Positions 13,600-22,706 of a DNA stretch of 64,000 nt are shown here, piece by piece. The notes below the pieces were generated by a model. That model was not told the DNA's origin, did not search any database, and saw nothing but the letters and a program-made list of their open reading frames with translations. The stretch comes from Lepidodermella squamata (lineage: Eukaryota > Gastrotricha), in contig JBLDXI010000003.1 of the NCBI GenBank assembly GCA_047495785.1, positions 2,852,001 to 2,916,000 on the forward strand, in the 5' to 3' direction. The position numbers and the translations under genes are program-made. How positions within the stretch are numbered: position 1 is the stretch's first letter; every line of letters starts with the position of its first letter.

Positions 13600-13790
13600 C
13601 GAAATAACCACGGGGGAGGGGTCGGGAAATGCCCCATAGACATAGCGAAGTACGGGGAGGGAGGGATGGGGGAATGAGGGGTATCGCACCCCCAGTTCGC
13701 AAGGCCAAAGTGGAAAATCCCAAAAAAAACCTCAGGGGTCATACAATTTGGGCCCGAAAATACCCCCTAGTACCCCCCTACTTCGCGCAC
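13600..13790. repeat. Dispersed G/C-run repeat, copy 1
   Basis: This segment, with runs such as GGGGAGGG and ACCCCCCTAC, matches 27165-27530 in the same orientation. Shared words include GAAGTACGGGGA, TCGCAAGG(C/T)CAAAGTG and CCCGAAAATACCC. The second copy is interrupted by a foldback insertion. A shorter related patch occurs at about 14300-14350. It is non-coding and probably part of a mobile or satellite-like element; termini not defined. Confidence 0.65.
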
Positions 13791-13824
13791 TGCCCATAAA
13801 CCCTACTAGCTACTTTGTACACTG

Positions 13825-14206
13825 GATTAACGCATTCACGCCGAATGAAAAAACAAGAGGAAACGAATAAATTAACATTTCGGTTCAAGCGGTGTCAAAT
13901 TGACGACGGATTAGCCGCGTTCAATGCAATGGTCCGAGACTCGGTCCAGCTCTCAGGGGATAAAAGTTGTTTGGAGTAAAAAATTAGCAAATCCCCCTTA
14001 CGTTTTTCAAGAAAATTTCGATGGCAGGAACAGGGGTCTTTTTTTCCTTCCCACCCACTGCAGCCTCTTTTCTATCTTTTCTATCCCTTATCAAATGCTG
14101 TTTATAACCTCAAAACTTCTCCTTCGTGGGAATATATTATCAAGAATACTTTGTTATTTTGGCTTACAGTTGATGATTTATGCCAATCAGCATGAAGTGG
14201 GCAACT
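13825..14206 (+). pseudogene. Orphan copy of the ALF 5' flank with a start codon but no ALF coding body
   Basis: Three copies of one flank are present: about 12357-12441 (before ALF copy 1), 13825-13912, and 14364-14452 (before ALF copy 2). All share GAAACGAATAAATTA and TTC(A/G)AGCGGT(G/T)T. The middle copy extends on through the equivalent of the 5' leader, including AACCTCAAAA(C/A)TT and TTGTTATTT, up to CAGCATGAAGT at about 14190. There the match to both ALF genes stops; the following bases do not encode the ALF signal peptide or loop. The simplest reading is a third tandem unit whose gene body was deleted or replaced. Confidence 0.55.
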
Positions 14207-14807
14207 CCCAGTTTAACCGGATTTCATCATTGCATAATATAATGATTAACACTACATGTTATGAAGTTCAGAGGAAGTGGAGGTATCGTGGGGTCGCGAG
14301 GTCCAGCCAAGAAAGCCCGAAATAATCACAGGGCGAGACACGGCACAACACTGTACAACACTGGATAACCGCATTCACGTCGATGAAAAAAACAGGAAAC
14401 GAATAAATTACCATTTCGGTTCAAGCGGTGTTAAATTGATGACGAATTTGCCGCTACCAACTCTGTCCAGCTCTCCGGGAGGTAAATCGAGCTATTTCGA
14501 GCCAAAAAGATGCAGATCGTAGGTGGAACCCTTACATTTTTTTCAGAAAATTCGAAAATTTCGACCTTAAGAAGGAGGAGGGGGGTCGTTTTTCTTTCCC
14601 ACTCCTTTCACCCTTCTTCCATGTACTCGGAATACTGGAATAATATCGATTTTGCTGATTCAGTCATTTCATTAACCATTTGCCAGTTGCCAGTAGCAAA
14701 TGCCGGTTAGAACCTCAAAAACTTTTTATTTCTGGGAACAAATGATGAAGAATGCCTGAGTAATTCTTGTTATTTCGATTTATAGCCGGTGATTTTAGCC
14801 ACTCAAC

Positions 14808-15227
14808 ATGAAATTTTCAAGCTTTGCAGCTGGCTGCATCCTTGTCGCCCTCCTTGTCGCAAGTCCTTTCGTTAAAACCAATAACATCGGCTTCATAGTC
14901 CAACCATGCTTTCATCAAAACTGGGCTCGATGTGCACTACAAGTTGGCGGGGTGATTTACAAGCTCCACAACTGGTATGACGGCGTGCCACATGATATTG
15001 GCGGTTACAGTTGCACCGGAAGCTTCAAGGGACGTTTCCGCAAGTTCAAATGGGTTTGGGACGGCAGGTTTGAGTGCCCGCAGATTAGCTATGATATTAT
15101 CGGCTATTCACGCGGGCTGGAGAGTCGAAGTGGCGCTGTTAAGCATGCAATCAATGATTTCATTCAGAAATTGGGCGAATCAGGAAAAATGTCAAAAGAA
15201 GAGTGGCAAAATTTGGTCAATGCTTAG
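14808..15227 (+). CDS. Anti-lipopolysaccharide factor-like secreted protein, copy 2
   Basis: Single exon, 139 residues, about 80 % identical by eye to the copy at 12630. A signal peptide (MKFSSFAAGCILVALLVAS) is followed by the PCFHQNWARC Cys pair and the loop GYSC-x20-CP containing KGRFRKFKWVWDGRFE. SRSGA and the C-terminal helices are conserved. Changes fall mostly at surface-type positions (Q to R in the loop, making it more basic) and in the signal peptide. The 5' flank is repeated upstream of copy 1, so the two arose by tandem duplication. Predicted role is secreted LPS binding. The next gene, on the other strand, starts its 3' end about 600 bp downstream; that gap holds no recognised feature. 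Confidence 0.85.
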   Translation: MKFSSFAAGCILVALLVASPFVKTNNIGFIVQPCFHQNWARCALQVGGVIYKLHNWYDGVPHDIGGYSCTGSFKGRFRKFKWVWDGRFECPQISYDIIGYSRGLESRSGAVKHAINDFIQKLGESGKMSKEEWQNLVNA

Positions 15228-15824
15228 AAAAACTGGTAAGACTCAGAGCGTGAACCCGCACTGCTGATAACACTTTTTGATGTGGGACTTTATATGCATT
15301 TGTTACTGAAAATTATCCTAGGTACCTCGGTCGAAATTCGAGGGAATTATGAAAGTGACGATTTTAGAATAAACGCAGGATGATCTTCGACAAGATTCGT
15401 TGAACAGGATAAATCTGTGACCGAACTGAAACTAAATTGTACTTGAACTTGTGCGATAATTTGGCGATTTTTGCCTTTGGCGATAATTTGGCAAGCGAAA
15501 TCGGAGCTGCTTCCATCCTACTGTTTATCAATGAATTCGCTTTTTAGCGGAAATTGAAAAATTGACGAATGTTCAAACATCGACATTCATAATATTGCAC
15601 ATTTTTCTGTTTTTATCTGAGAAGAGTCGTATTTGATTAAAACAGCCAGCCGAAGCGCTACGGGGTATCATACAAATGCGAGATGCAAGTAAAAGATAGA
15701 AAAAATGAAGATGTAGAGGCCAAGGGAAAGCAGACACATCTCACATTAGTTTACCATTCCATAGTTTCTAAATGTCTAGAATTCAGTGCAACTTTAGTAG
15801 ATCATTGATTAGAATAAACGAATG

Positions 15825-18521
15825 TCATTGATTGATAATGCGAATGCAGTATACGTGAATTCCGATAAAAACCGCTGCCGCGACCAGAAACACGATAACA
15901 TCCAACAATCGAACATTGTTGATTCGTGTCTTCCAAGACCGACGTTCAGCCCAACCCGTGCCAGCTAGGAGACAAGCCAAAAGGTGGTACGTTGTGATAA
16001 ATGCTGTGAAGAAACTCGTGACTCTGATGTAATCCCCCAACAAGATACCGTTGGAACTCTTCGGCAGCTGGCTCAAAACGTCGGATTGGGCGACTGTAAG
16101 TGCAAGTAGGGTGGTGATAGCGAAATTGGGTCTATCGGGGGCTTCCGGTGGCATAAGGAACGTCGCTAAATCCAAAACAGCGAGCAAAGCACTGGGCGTA
16201 ACAAGGTTGATGATGTAATAGTCCGGAATCCTCTTCAATTCAGCAGAATAGACAACGACGTGAACTGATTGTCCTTTGAATTCTCGAGTTCCAAATTTTA
16301 CGTCAGACGACACCCATTTCCACTCAGGGGTGAGACGATCTCTCCACGAAAACAAGGCCCAATTTTCATCGAATCTTATAACACCCGACGATCGGGCGAG
16401 TTCAAAAGTGAACCTGCACGTCTGTTTATCAAACGGGAACAGGGTAAGATCCAAGTTACAAACCGATCTGAAAATTCCCTCTTTCGTCCAATAGAAGTCG
16501 AACGTACGGTTCATATCGCCAGGCGTTGCAGTTACAGTCAAATCGTCCCCGAAATGATCAGCATAACTATTCTCCAAGAATAGATTCCCGGTAGCGGTGC
16601 TTGTAAATCTGATTTTAGGAACCCAAACTTTTTCAGGGGATGGTACGTATAGTAGATCAGATCGCTTAGTTATCGCAGTGGTGCTGTTCAAGGGGCATGT
16701 CGTTACGTTCCAAGACAAAAGCAGCAGGCCATTGACTTCAATTTCCTGATCAACGGTGTTGATGCCGTTAAGCGAATTCACATCGAAGGCGATTTTCACA
16801 ATATTAGGCTGACCGTTGTTCGGAGGTACAGATAAATCGGCTATGAAGTCTTCGCACTCTTTCATGGCTTTTTCAACCTTCTCGGGTGTTGTCGAATCGG
16901 GTGGCATCTTAGGAATGGCGATTGACATAACTGAGGGCACGTTTTCACCCCGCTTTGTCATAACCAGTTGCGGTGCCGTAGTCATAGGGGGGTCAGTTTT
17001 TTGTGTAATTGGACTGAAGCTGGAAGTCGACGGAGATGTAGTTGGTGATATTGGTGAAGATGTTGTGGTGGAGGCGGTAGATGTAGCCACAGAAGAAGTC
17101 GATGTTTGGGGTAGAGTTGTCGATCTGAATGATTTCCAATTCTCGCAAGCACCTGGTAGTTGTTTAATTTCGGCCACAGGCAGTGCTGAGCTGTATAGGA
17201 ATACGCATGCCATGGCAAGTGAGTCGAACTGTCCGGTAATTATTCTGCCAATGGTCAGCATACTTCCAGTGGTGAAATCTGACCGCGACACGTTGTATGC
17301 CCCAATTAACTGGGCGTCAGTACCCGCATATAAGCTACCCATTGAAGTCGAGACGTTATAAGTAAATGCAATGAAATGCCAGTTATCGGTGGTTGCATTA
17401 TAGTTCAACTCATTTGTACCCTGCTCTAATGTCCAGTATTGTATTCTGTCCGGGGAGCGGAATAAAATACTGAAAAATTCCTGATTTTTTCTGATGATCG
17501 AACCAAGTACTCCTACTACCTCCGTTGACTGCTGACTACCGAAATAGGCGTAGAACGCATATGTTATCGAACTCGCAAATTCGGGATATGCCGTCGCAAT
17601 TTGCCTTACTATCGGTCGATGGGAGGAGCTCAATGCACCGAACGGACCCTTCAGGTCTTCAACGACCGTTCCAAGGTACCAGTAGCTCCCATAGCCGTCT
17701 ATCTGCGTGTCCTTTGCAACGTCCTGGACATACGAAAATTCATCGAGAGGCAAAAACATTTCAAGGCTATCTGGACTAGGCCAGTTGCGGGTTGGCGAAA
17801 CAAGCGGTTTTAATTTCCAGTCGCGGCAAACCGCCCGTAATTGACGGAACTCCAACTTATAGGAGGGTACCGAGAAACGCATGACACAAGCCATTGAGTC
17901 AGCTGGAGCGAGCGTGAATCCGGGGCTACCCTGGCCTAGTATAAGAACTTCACTTTCGTTCAACTTGATATTCACAGAGAAAGCTTTAAAGGTCTCCTGG
18001 CTTTCTCCAACATAGATCGTTACGGTTCCATATGAATAGGTTAGTGCGATGAAGTTCCATTTACCAGGTACAGCTGCGATAGTACCAATAACGCCTGCAG
18101 TTCTCGCAAGTTCTATATTTGATGTGGATTTCACATAGTTTACAGAGAACATATTATTATCAGTAGAGGATGAGTGTACGAGCAATCCTCTCCTATCCGC
18201 CTGTTCGTTGGCATCAGGGAAAAAGTAGAAAGAAAGCGAAAAATCCACACTGAACTTGGATTTCACGGAGCAGATCTGCGAGCCATTAATCCGATAAGAT
18301 GTCTTAGGCAAGCCGAAGGGGCCGTCAATGCTTGTTTGCAACTCACCATATTCTTTCCCGTCGGATCCTCCCCCTGTAATAGCGATGCCCTTTGCAACAT
18401 CGGCGAGGCCTGCTGTTTCATCCATCGGGAGGAAAAATTGCAGGTCCTTTTGTTTTGGCCAGTAAGCCCAAGACGTATCCATTGTCAAAAATAGTTGCGC
18501 GAATAATACGAGCATTATCAT
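15825..18521 (-). CDS. LamG-LamG-Cys-loop ligand-gated ion channel chimera, copy 1
   Basis: Intronless. The frame stays open to 18701, but the ATG at 18521 begins a good signal peptide (MIMLVLFAQLFLTMDTSWA) cut before YWP, matching copy 2; it gives 898 residues. Order: two concanavalin/laminin-G-like domains, each opening with an FFLPMDE or FLPLDE strand and closing with CRDWK or CENWK; a Ser/Thr-rich stalk ending QKTDPP; then a pentameric channel subunit. Seen in the channel: Cys-loop CNLDLTLFPFDKQTC (13 residues between Cys), TPEWKWVSSDV, M1 after KRIPDYY, M2 AITTLLALTVAQSD, M3, a roughly 17-residue M3-M4 loop, and M4 ending near the C terminus. There is no vicinal Cys pair and no anionic PAR motif before M2, so ion selectivity is uncertain. 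Predicted surface receptor with a large extracellular binding head; the ligand is unknown. Confidence 0.85.
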   Translation of the reverse strand: MIMLVLFAQLFLTMDTSWAYWPKQKDLQFFLPMDETAGLADVAKGIAITGGGSDGKEYGELQTSIDGPFGLPKTSYRINGSQICSVKSKFSVDFSLSFYFFPDANEQADRRGLLVHSSSTDNNMFSVNYVKSTSNIELARTAGVIGTIAAVPGKWNFIALTYSYGTVTIYVGESQETFKAFSVNIKLNESEVLILGQGSPGFTLAPADSMACVMRFSVPSYKLEFRQLRAVCRDWKLKPLVSPTRNWPSPDSLEMFLPLDEFSYVQDVAKDTQIDGYGSYWYLGTVVEDLKGPFGALSSSHRPIVRQIATAYPEFASSITYAFYAYFGSQQSTEVVGVLGSIIRKNQEFFSILFRSPDRIQYWTLEQGTNELNYNATTDNWHFIAFTYNVSTSMGSLYAGTDAQLIGAYNVSRSDFTTGSMLTIGRIITGQFDSLAMACVFLYSSALPVAEIKQLPGACENWKSFRSTTLPQTSTSSVATSTASTTTSSPISPTTSPSTSSFSPITQKTDPPMTTAPQLVMTKRGENVPSVMSIAIPKMPPDSTTPEKVEKAMKECEDFIADLSVPPNNGQPNIVKIAFDVNSLNGINTVDQEIEVNGLLLLSWNVTTCPLNSTTAITKRSDLLYVPSPEKVWVPKIRFTSTATGNLFLENSYADHFGDDLTVTATPGDMNRTFDFYWTKEGIFRSVCNLDLTLFPFDKQTCRFTFELARSSGVIRFDENWALFSWRDRLTPEWKWVSSDVKFGTREFKGQSVHVVVYSAELKRIPDYYIINLVTPSALLAVLDLATFLMPPEAPDRPNFAITTLLALTVAQSDVLSQLPKSSNGILLGDYIRVTSFFTAFITTYHLLACLLAGTGWAERRSWKTRINNVRLLDVIVFLVAAAVFIGIHVYCIRIINQ

Positions 18522-18701
18522 TATTGTCGATTTCGCAAACCGAAGTAAGAGGTTAAATTTTTCTGATCGAATCGAGCAGCTAAAAAGGGCTTGTCTTAAA
18601 ATAGTCAGGTTTTTTGTGTGACTGCGATTGGCTCGGATATCCTCTAGCCTGCGAATTTTTAATTTTTGCGGTTTTATTGCTGATTTTTCAATTATTGCCA
18701 C

Positions 18702-19456
18702 ATGATGTCATGGATGAAAAGCGAGGGATCTAATATGGTTTGAGTTCCTGCCAAAACAAGCGAATAGCGTGAAATGAATGAATTGAAATCACCAACACGT
18801 TTCAATAGTTGCGTTCCTCCTATTCTTCCGACTAGAAATTGAAGTTTTATTCATTTCATTACGGTAATTCAATTTAATTTTATAAAGTTTCAACGGGCAA
18901 TGGATCATGCCTTTTGCTTTTTGCTCTTTACTTTCTATTCGCCAGGTAAAAAATGGTGGTGCTTTATTAGCTTGATTTCTTCAAAAGGCTCTTGTAATAA
19001 GTCTGAGCATTTGCTCTGATGCCACGGTGGCATTCAACACATCGACCAGAAGGCTTTACCGATTGTTACTTGAGCAGCCATATGGGCTGCGCTATACGTA
19101 TTTACCTTCGCATTCTGTCAATAAAGTGCCGCCGCCAAACTTTAATTTGGATTCTGAAAATTAAAAAATCCACGCGTAACCTCGTCAAATTCGATATTTA
19201 CGAAGAACGTTTTTTTTGTATCTACCATTACATATGGAAACTGTGAGTTGCAGCTATAGAATGTTTCCGAAGTTAACCTCATAAAAAAGGGCTGAAAGGA
19301 AAGTAGCTTATTAGAAGCTAAAATAATGAACAAATAATCGAAATTCTATTCGGGCGTTCAATTTTCAACAGCTTTGTTAAAAACGGATATTGTTCGCCCA
19401 GCATTTTAGATGCGAATTCCAATTAATCCAAGGCCGCAATTAGAGAAGAACCATGG
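18702..19456. promoter_or_regulatory. Shared upstream region of divergent receptor copy 1 and basic peptide copy 1
   Basis: No gene on either strand. The receptor (minus) starts to the left and the peptide (plus) to the right, so both promoters must lie here. The part nearest the peptide (ATTGTTCGCC, GCGAATT, CAATTAA near 19385-19435) reappears in the same order upstream of the second peptide gene near 26226-26285. This conservation in otherwise diverged DNA suggests regulatory sites, but no factor is assigned. Confidence 0.5.
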
Positions 19457-19463
19457 TATAAAT
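19457..19463 (+). promoter_or_regulatory. TATA box of basic peptide gene 1
   Basis: TATAAAT lies 89 bp before the start codon. The other basic peptide genes have a TATA word at nearly the same distance (26307, 20843; minus strand 35371 and 63201). Confidence 0.7.
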
Positions 19464-19545
19464 GAAGTGAGATTTTTGTTCCAAATCATCAGCCATCCCT
19501 CGCTTTTCCATTTCCTAATCAATTTTTATTCATCTCATCCCCAAC

Positions 19546-20035
19546 ATGCGTGCTTTCTTGGCAATTGCAGCTGTCGTCCTTCTCGGCCTTGGTATAACCT
19601 ATTAATCAATTTTGCCGATAACTTGAACTTCCTTATTTTATTATTTCAGCCTACTCCGAGGCTAAGGTGTGGAACGTCGAGTCGAAGGAAATGCACCGGC
19701 ACTACGAGAAGAAGGTGAGCACCTCGGCGAGCCGCTCCTTCGAGAACAAGAGGGCTTTCCGCAAGGGACGTGCCTTCCCGATGAAGAAGCGCCACGGCAA
19801 GAAGATGAACAAGCGCCGCGGATCCTTCTCCAAGTCGGTCTCCAAGTCTGTTTCCTACTCGCGGTCCGCCTCGTTCTCCGGCAACCGCTTCGGCAACAAC
19901 AAGCGATTCGGTGGTCGCAAGTTCGGCAAGCACGGCAAGAACTTCGGCTACGGCCGCAAGGGCGGCAAGTTCGGCGGCCGCAAGGCCAACAAGGGCTCGT
20001 ACTCATTCAGCAAGTCCGTCAGCATCTCCAACTAA
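19546..20035 (+). CDS. Secreted basic Ser/Arg/Gly-rich peptide 1
   Basis: Exons 19546-19591 and 19650-20035, 143 residues; the phase-1 intron falls at the signal peptide end, after exactly 46 coding bases, as in every family member here. Signal peptide MRAFLAIAAVVLLGLA. The mature chain is packed with Lys, Arg, Ser and Gly: RSFENKRAFRKGRAF, KRHGKKMNKRRGSFSKSVSKSVSYSRSASFSG, split by NRFGNNKRFGGRKFGKHGKN, and it closes with SYSFSKSVSISN. It has no Cys. Third codon positions are almost all G or C (AAG, GGC, CGC, TTC), unlike the AT-rich surroundings, which suggests strong expression. AATAAA follows at 20109. I do not recognise the family; a cationic antimicrobial or an extracellular structural protein is possible. 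Confidence 0.85.
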
Positions 20036-20842
20036 GTCAAAACGCAAAATTCTAAATTAAAACTTATATGTAATCTGAATCAGTCGTATATTGTATTCGC
20101 TTTCTGTGAATAAAATCGCGATATAGAATATAGGTATTCAATCCTAGTTTCAGTCGAATTTCTAAATTTTAGTTGAATAAGTTTCGTTTTCCCACGTTGA
20201 CAACGTGTGCCTAATATACTGATGCATTGAAAAATTGTCATTTTTTTCTCTTATTTTTACAAAAAACTTCATGCTCCAAAATGAATCAAAACAATACGCT
20301 TAATAGCAAATAATATTTATTTATTTGACTTGCAATTGATCGAACGATCGGTAGCAATTCGAATGGATCAATGATCATCAGCGTATAGAACATAGAACCC
20401 ACGTTACACAACAAAAGTTTAACAAAAGTGGTCACAAAATTCAAACGCCAATTTTTTTTCATCAGCCGGTTATTATCTATGTTATGAGTTCGAATGACCT
20501 GAGGATCAATTTGCGAGAAAACATAATTAAAATGTACAGCATGATGGTCATAAAAAATCAAAATACGAAGTTACAATATCTCAAAAAATAAAAGTGATCT
20601 TTTAGGTTAAGGGTCAAGGATTATTGTCCTCGTCCGTTGAGTTTCTGTTTCAAACGAATGTGAGACGGAAAACAGTGCGAAAACGAAATGAACTAGCAGG
20701 GGCGACTTCTAAAAACAATGCTTTTCACCCGTGACTCGCGATATAGGTGCAAAAAATTCTGGCTGCGCTGTAATTCGGTCGAACACGCGACCAACCTCTC
20801 CACTACGCAATACGTTTTAGGTGAAAAATTGGCCAGTCAGGC

Positions 20843-20850
20843 TATAAAAA
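20843..20850 (+). promoter_or_regulatory. TATA box of Lys/Gly-rich peptide gene
   Basis: TATAAAAA, 86 bp upstream of the ATG at 20929, the same spacing as in the basic peptide genes. Confidence 0.7.
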
Positions 20851-20928
20851 GTGTAATAAAAATGGATAAATATCATTCAAGCTTGCTTATCATTTATTCC
20901 GATTATCTGTTCAAATTCGAAACTAACA

Positions 20929-21655
20929 ATGCGTTTAACTCTCGTCGCAGCAGTTGTCGCTCTATTCTGCATCGGTAAATGCCTTTTTCCAACATGTCAT
21001 TTCATTCAAACTGTTTTTGTCTATAGTTGCCACTTCAGCAAAGGATGTTTCAGTCTCGGCTAATAAGAGGGGAGCATCTGCGTCCGCTGGCATCGACAAG
21101 GTTCAACGTGGCGGTCTGATTGGCCGCAAACACGGCAAACAGGGCAAACACGGCAAACACGGAAAGCACGCATTTGGTCGCCATCGTGGCGGTAAACTTT
21201 CCTCTGTCGGAAACCTCCACGGCCGTCGTGGTCATGGCAAGTTCATTGGCCGTCGTCACGGTGGTCGTCGCAGCAGTGGCAACTTTGCTTCCGTCTCCCT
21301 CAACGAGCGATCTGCCTCTGCTGCCGCTGGCAACCGCCGCGGTCGTCGCGGTCACGGTATCTCCTTCGGTGGTCGTCGTCATGGTGGTCGTCGCGGCGGA
21401 GACTTTGCCTTTGCTTCGGTAAACAAGCGATCTGCTTCAGCTGCTGCTGCCGGCAACTTCAAGGGTCGCCGTGGGATCTTCGGCAAGAACGACAGCCACA
21501 AAAAAGGCAAGAAGGCTGCGAAGAAGGCCGGCAAGAAGACCGGAAAGAAGGAAGGCAAGAAAGCTGGCAAGAAGGAAGGCAAGAAGGGTCGCAAGGGAAC
21601 TGGAAAGAAGGCCGACAAAGCGCATGGTATCATAATCCCTAATGAGGGTCATTGA
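20929..21655 (+). CDS. Secreted Lys/Arg/Gly/His-rich protein with internal repeats and histone-H1-like tail
   Basis: Exons 20929-20974 and 21027-21655, 224 residues. Exon 1 is again 46 coding bases encoding a signal peptide (MRLTLVAAVVALFCI). An alternative acceptor 12 bases further right stays in frame and would drop four residues. The mature part carries three related blocks, NKRGASASAG, NERSASAAAG and NKRSASAAAAG, each separated by Gly/Arg/His tracts such as GRRHGGRR and GRRGHG. It ends with a run of KKAGKK and KKEGKK units and DKAHG. NKR before SASA looks like a possible dibasic processing site, so a polyprotein of several peptides is possible. Related by gene structure and leader, not by mature sequence, to the basic Ser-rich peptides. 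The last exon of a second member is at the right edge of the window. Confidence 0.8.
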
Positions 21656-22706
21656 TTTAGCGACTTTACATGTTAGCCTGATGCATATTCATCAATGTGG
21701 CCTGGTATCAATTATTTGATGAACTATATTTGATTTTTACTAATTTAAAGAATAAGATGTTATTTCTGATAATATTTTTGGGGTTCGATATTCGATGAAA
21801 TAAAAATGTTCAGTTAAACTGCCAGCTCCTTGTTTTTTTCGTCATCTGTTCACTGAAATCAACGATCTTGGTTAGCCACTGCAAATTCATTGCGCTTCAA
21901 CTACCTAAATAGTAGAATTTCTGGGCGCGCGCTGATTGGTCAATCGATCGTTATCATCAGTCGTGCGATCCATAACATTTCTTGCAATAAGTGCAATATA
22001 TTATTATGCTACGATTACTTTACTACGATTTACGCTTGGTTTATGGTCAATGGAAACCGTGCAGAGGGCGTGGCAAGGTCATTTTTACATTAGTAGAAAC
22101 TAATTTTCTAGTGGATCGCACGACAAAATTGTTTCATCCCTGAGTTATAGCAGCGATAAATTGACCAATCATCGCGCAGGTCAAAGTGCTACTTACTACT
22201 TGTAACCGCAGCGATCGAGTTTTCTGTTTTTTGAGATAAGGGTGAAAGCACCAGTAGCTCATGGATTTCAGAGAACGCAACGGTTGTTTAACGGGAAATG
22301 AGAAATGAGAGCCGCGTCTCGTATAGGTCGCACCATATTTGCTGAACAATGACTAAGCAGCCGCCTTCCCTCTTCCCTTGTTTGGTCGATGAATTAAAAT
22401 TAAATAGAGACAGAGTTTTATCAATCACGCACTCTGCTCACGCAAGTTGAAACAGATGCATTTATTCTAAGCGTTTATATGAACATTGGAGTTTGATTTG
22501 AAGCAAAGCTGAAAGCAGCTAACATCATCACAGATTTCACATTAAGAAAATCAAAATGATCCACATCCCACAAGAAAGAAGCTTAACGAAAGAATGGTAG
22601 GCAAAGGTTCACAACGTATAAGAATAAACAATGTGTATTTGTCTTGAATTTCGCGTAATCCAGATCAATTTGTGTCGTTGAATAAAGCCGACAGTACAAG
22701 CAACAT
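21656..22706. other. Intergenic stretch without recognised genes
   Basis: About 1 kb between convergent genes (Lys-rich peptide on plus, receptor copy 2 on minus). AATAAA occurs at about 21800, near the peptide's expected 3' end. Nothing else is supported. Confidence 0.5.

Noticed and set aside
15825-18701. Longer N terminus for receptor copy 1 starting at 18701
   Set aside because: The extra 60 residues are basic and have no counterpart in copies 2 and 3, and the ATG at 18521 gives a normal signal peptide.
19646-20055. Long Leu/Ala-rich or Arg/Gln-rich frames opposite and beside the basic peptide genes
   Set aside because: G/C-ending codon use leaves the other frames open by chance. They have no leader or splice logic; the same shadows appear at all four copies.
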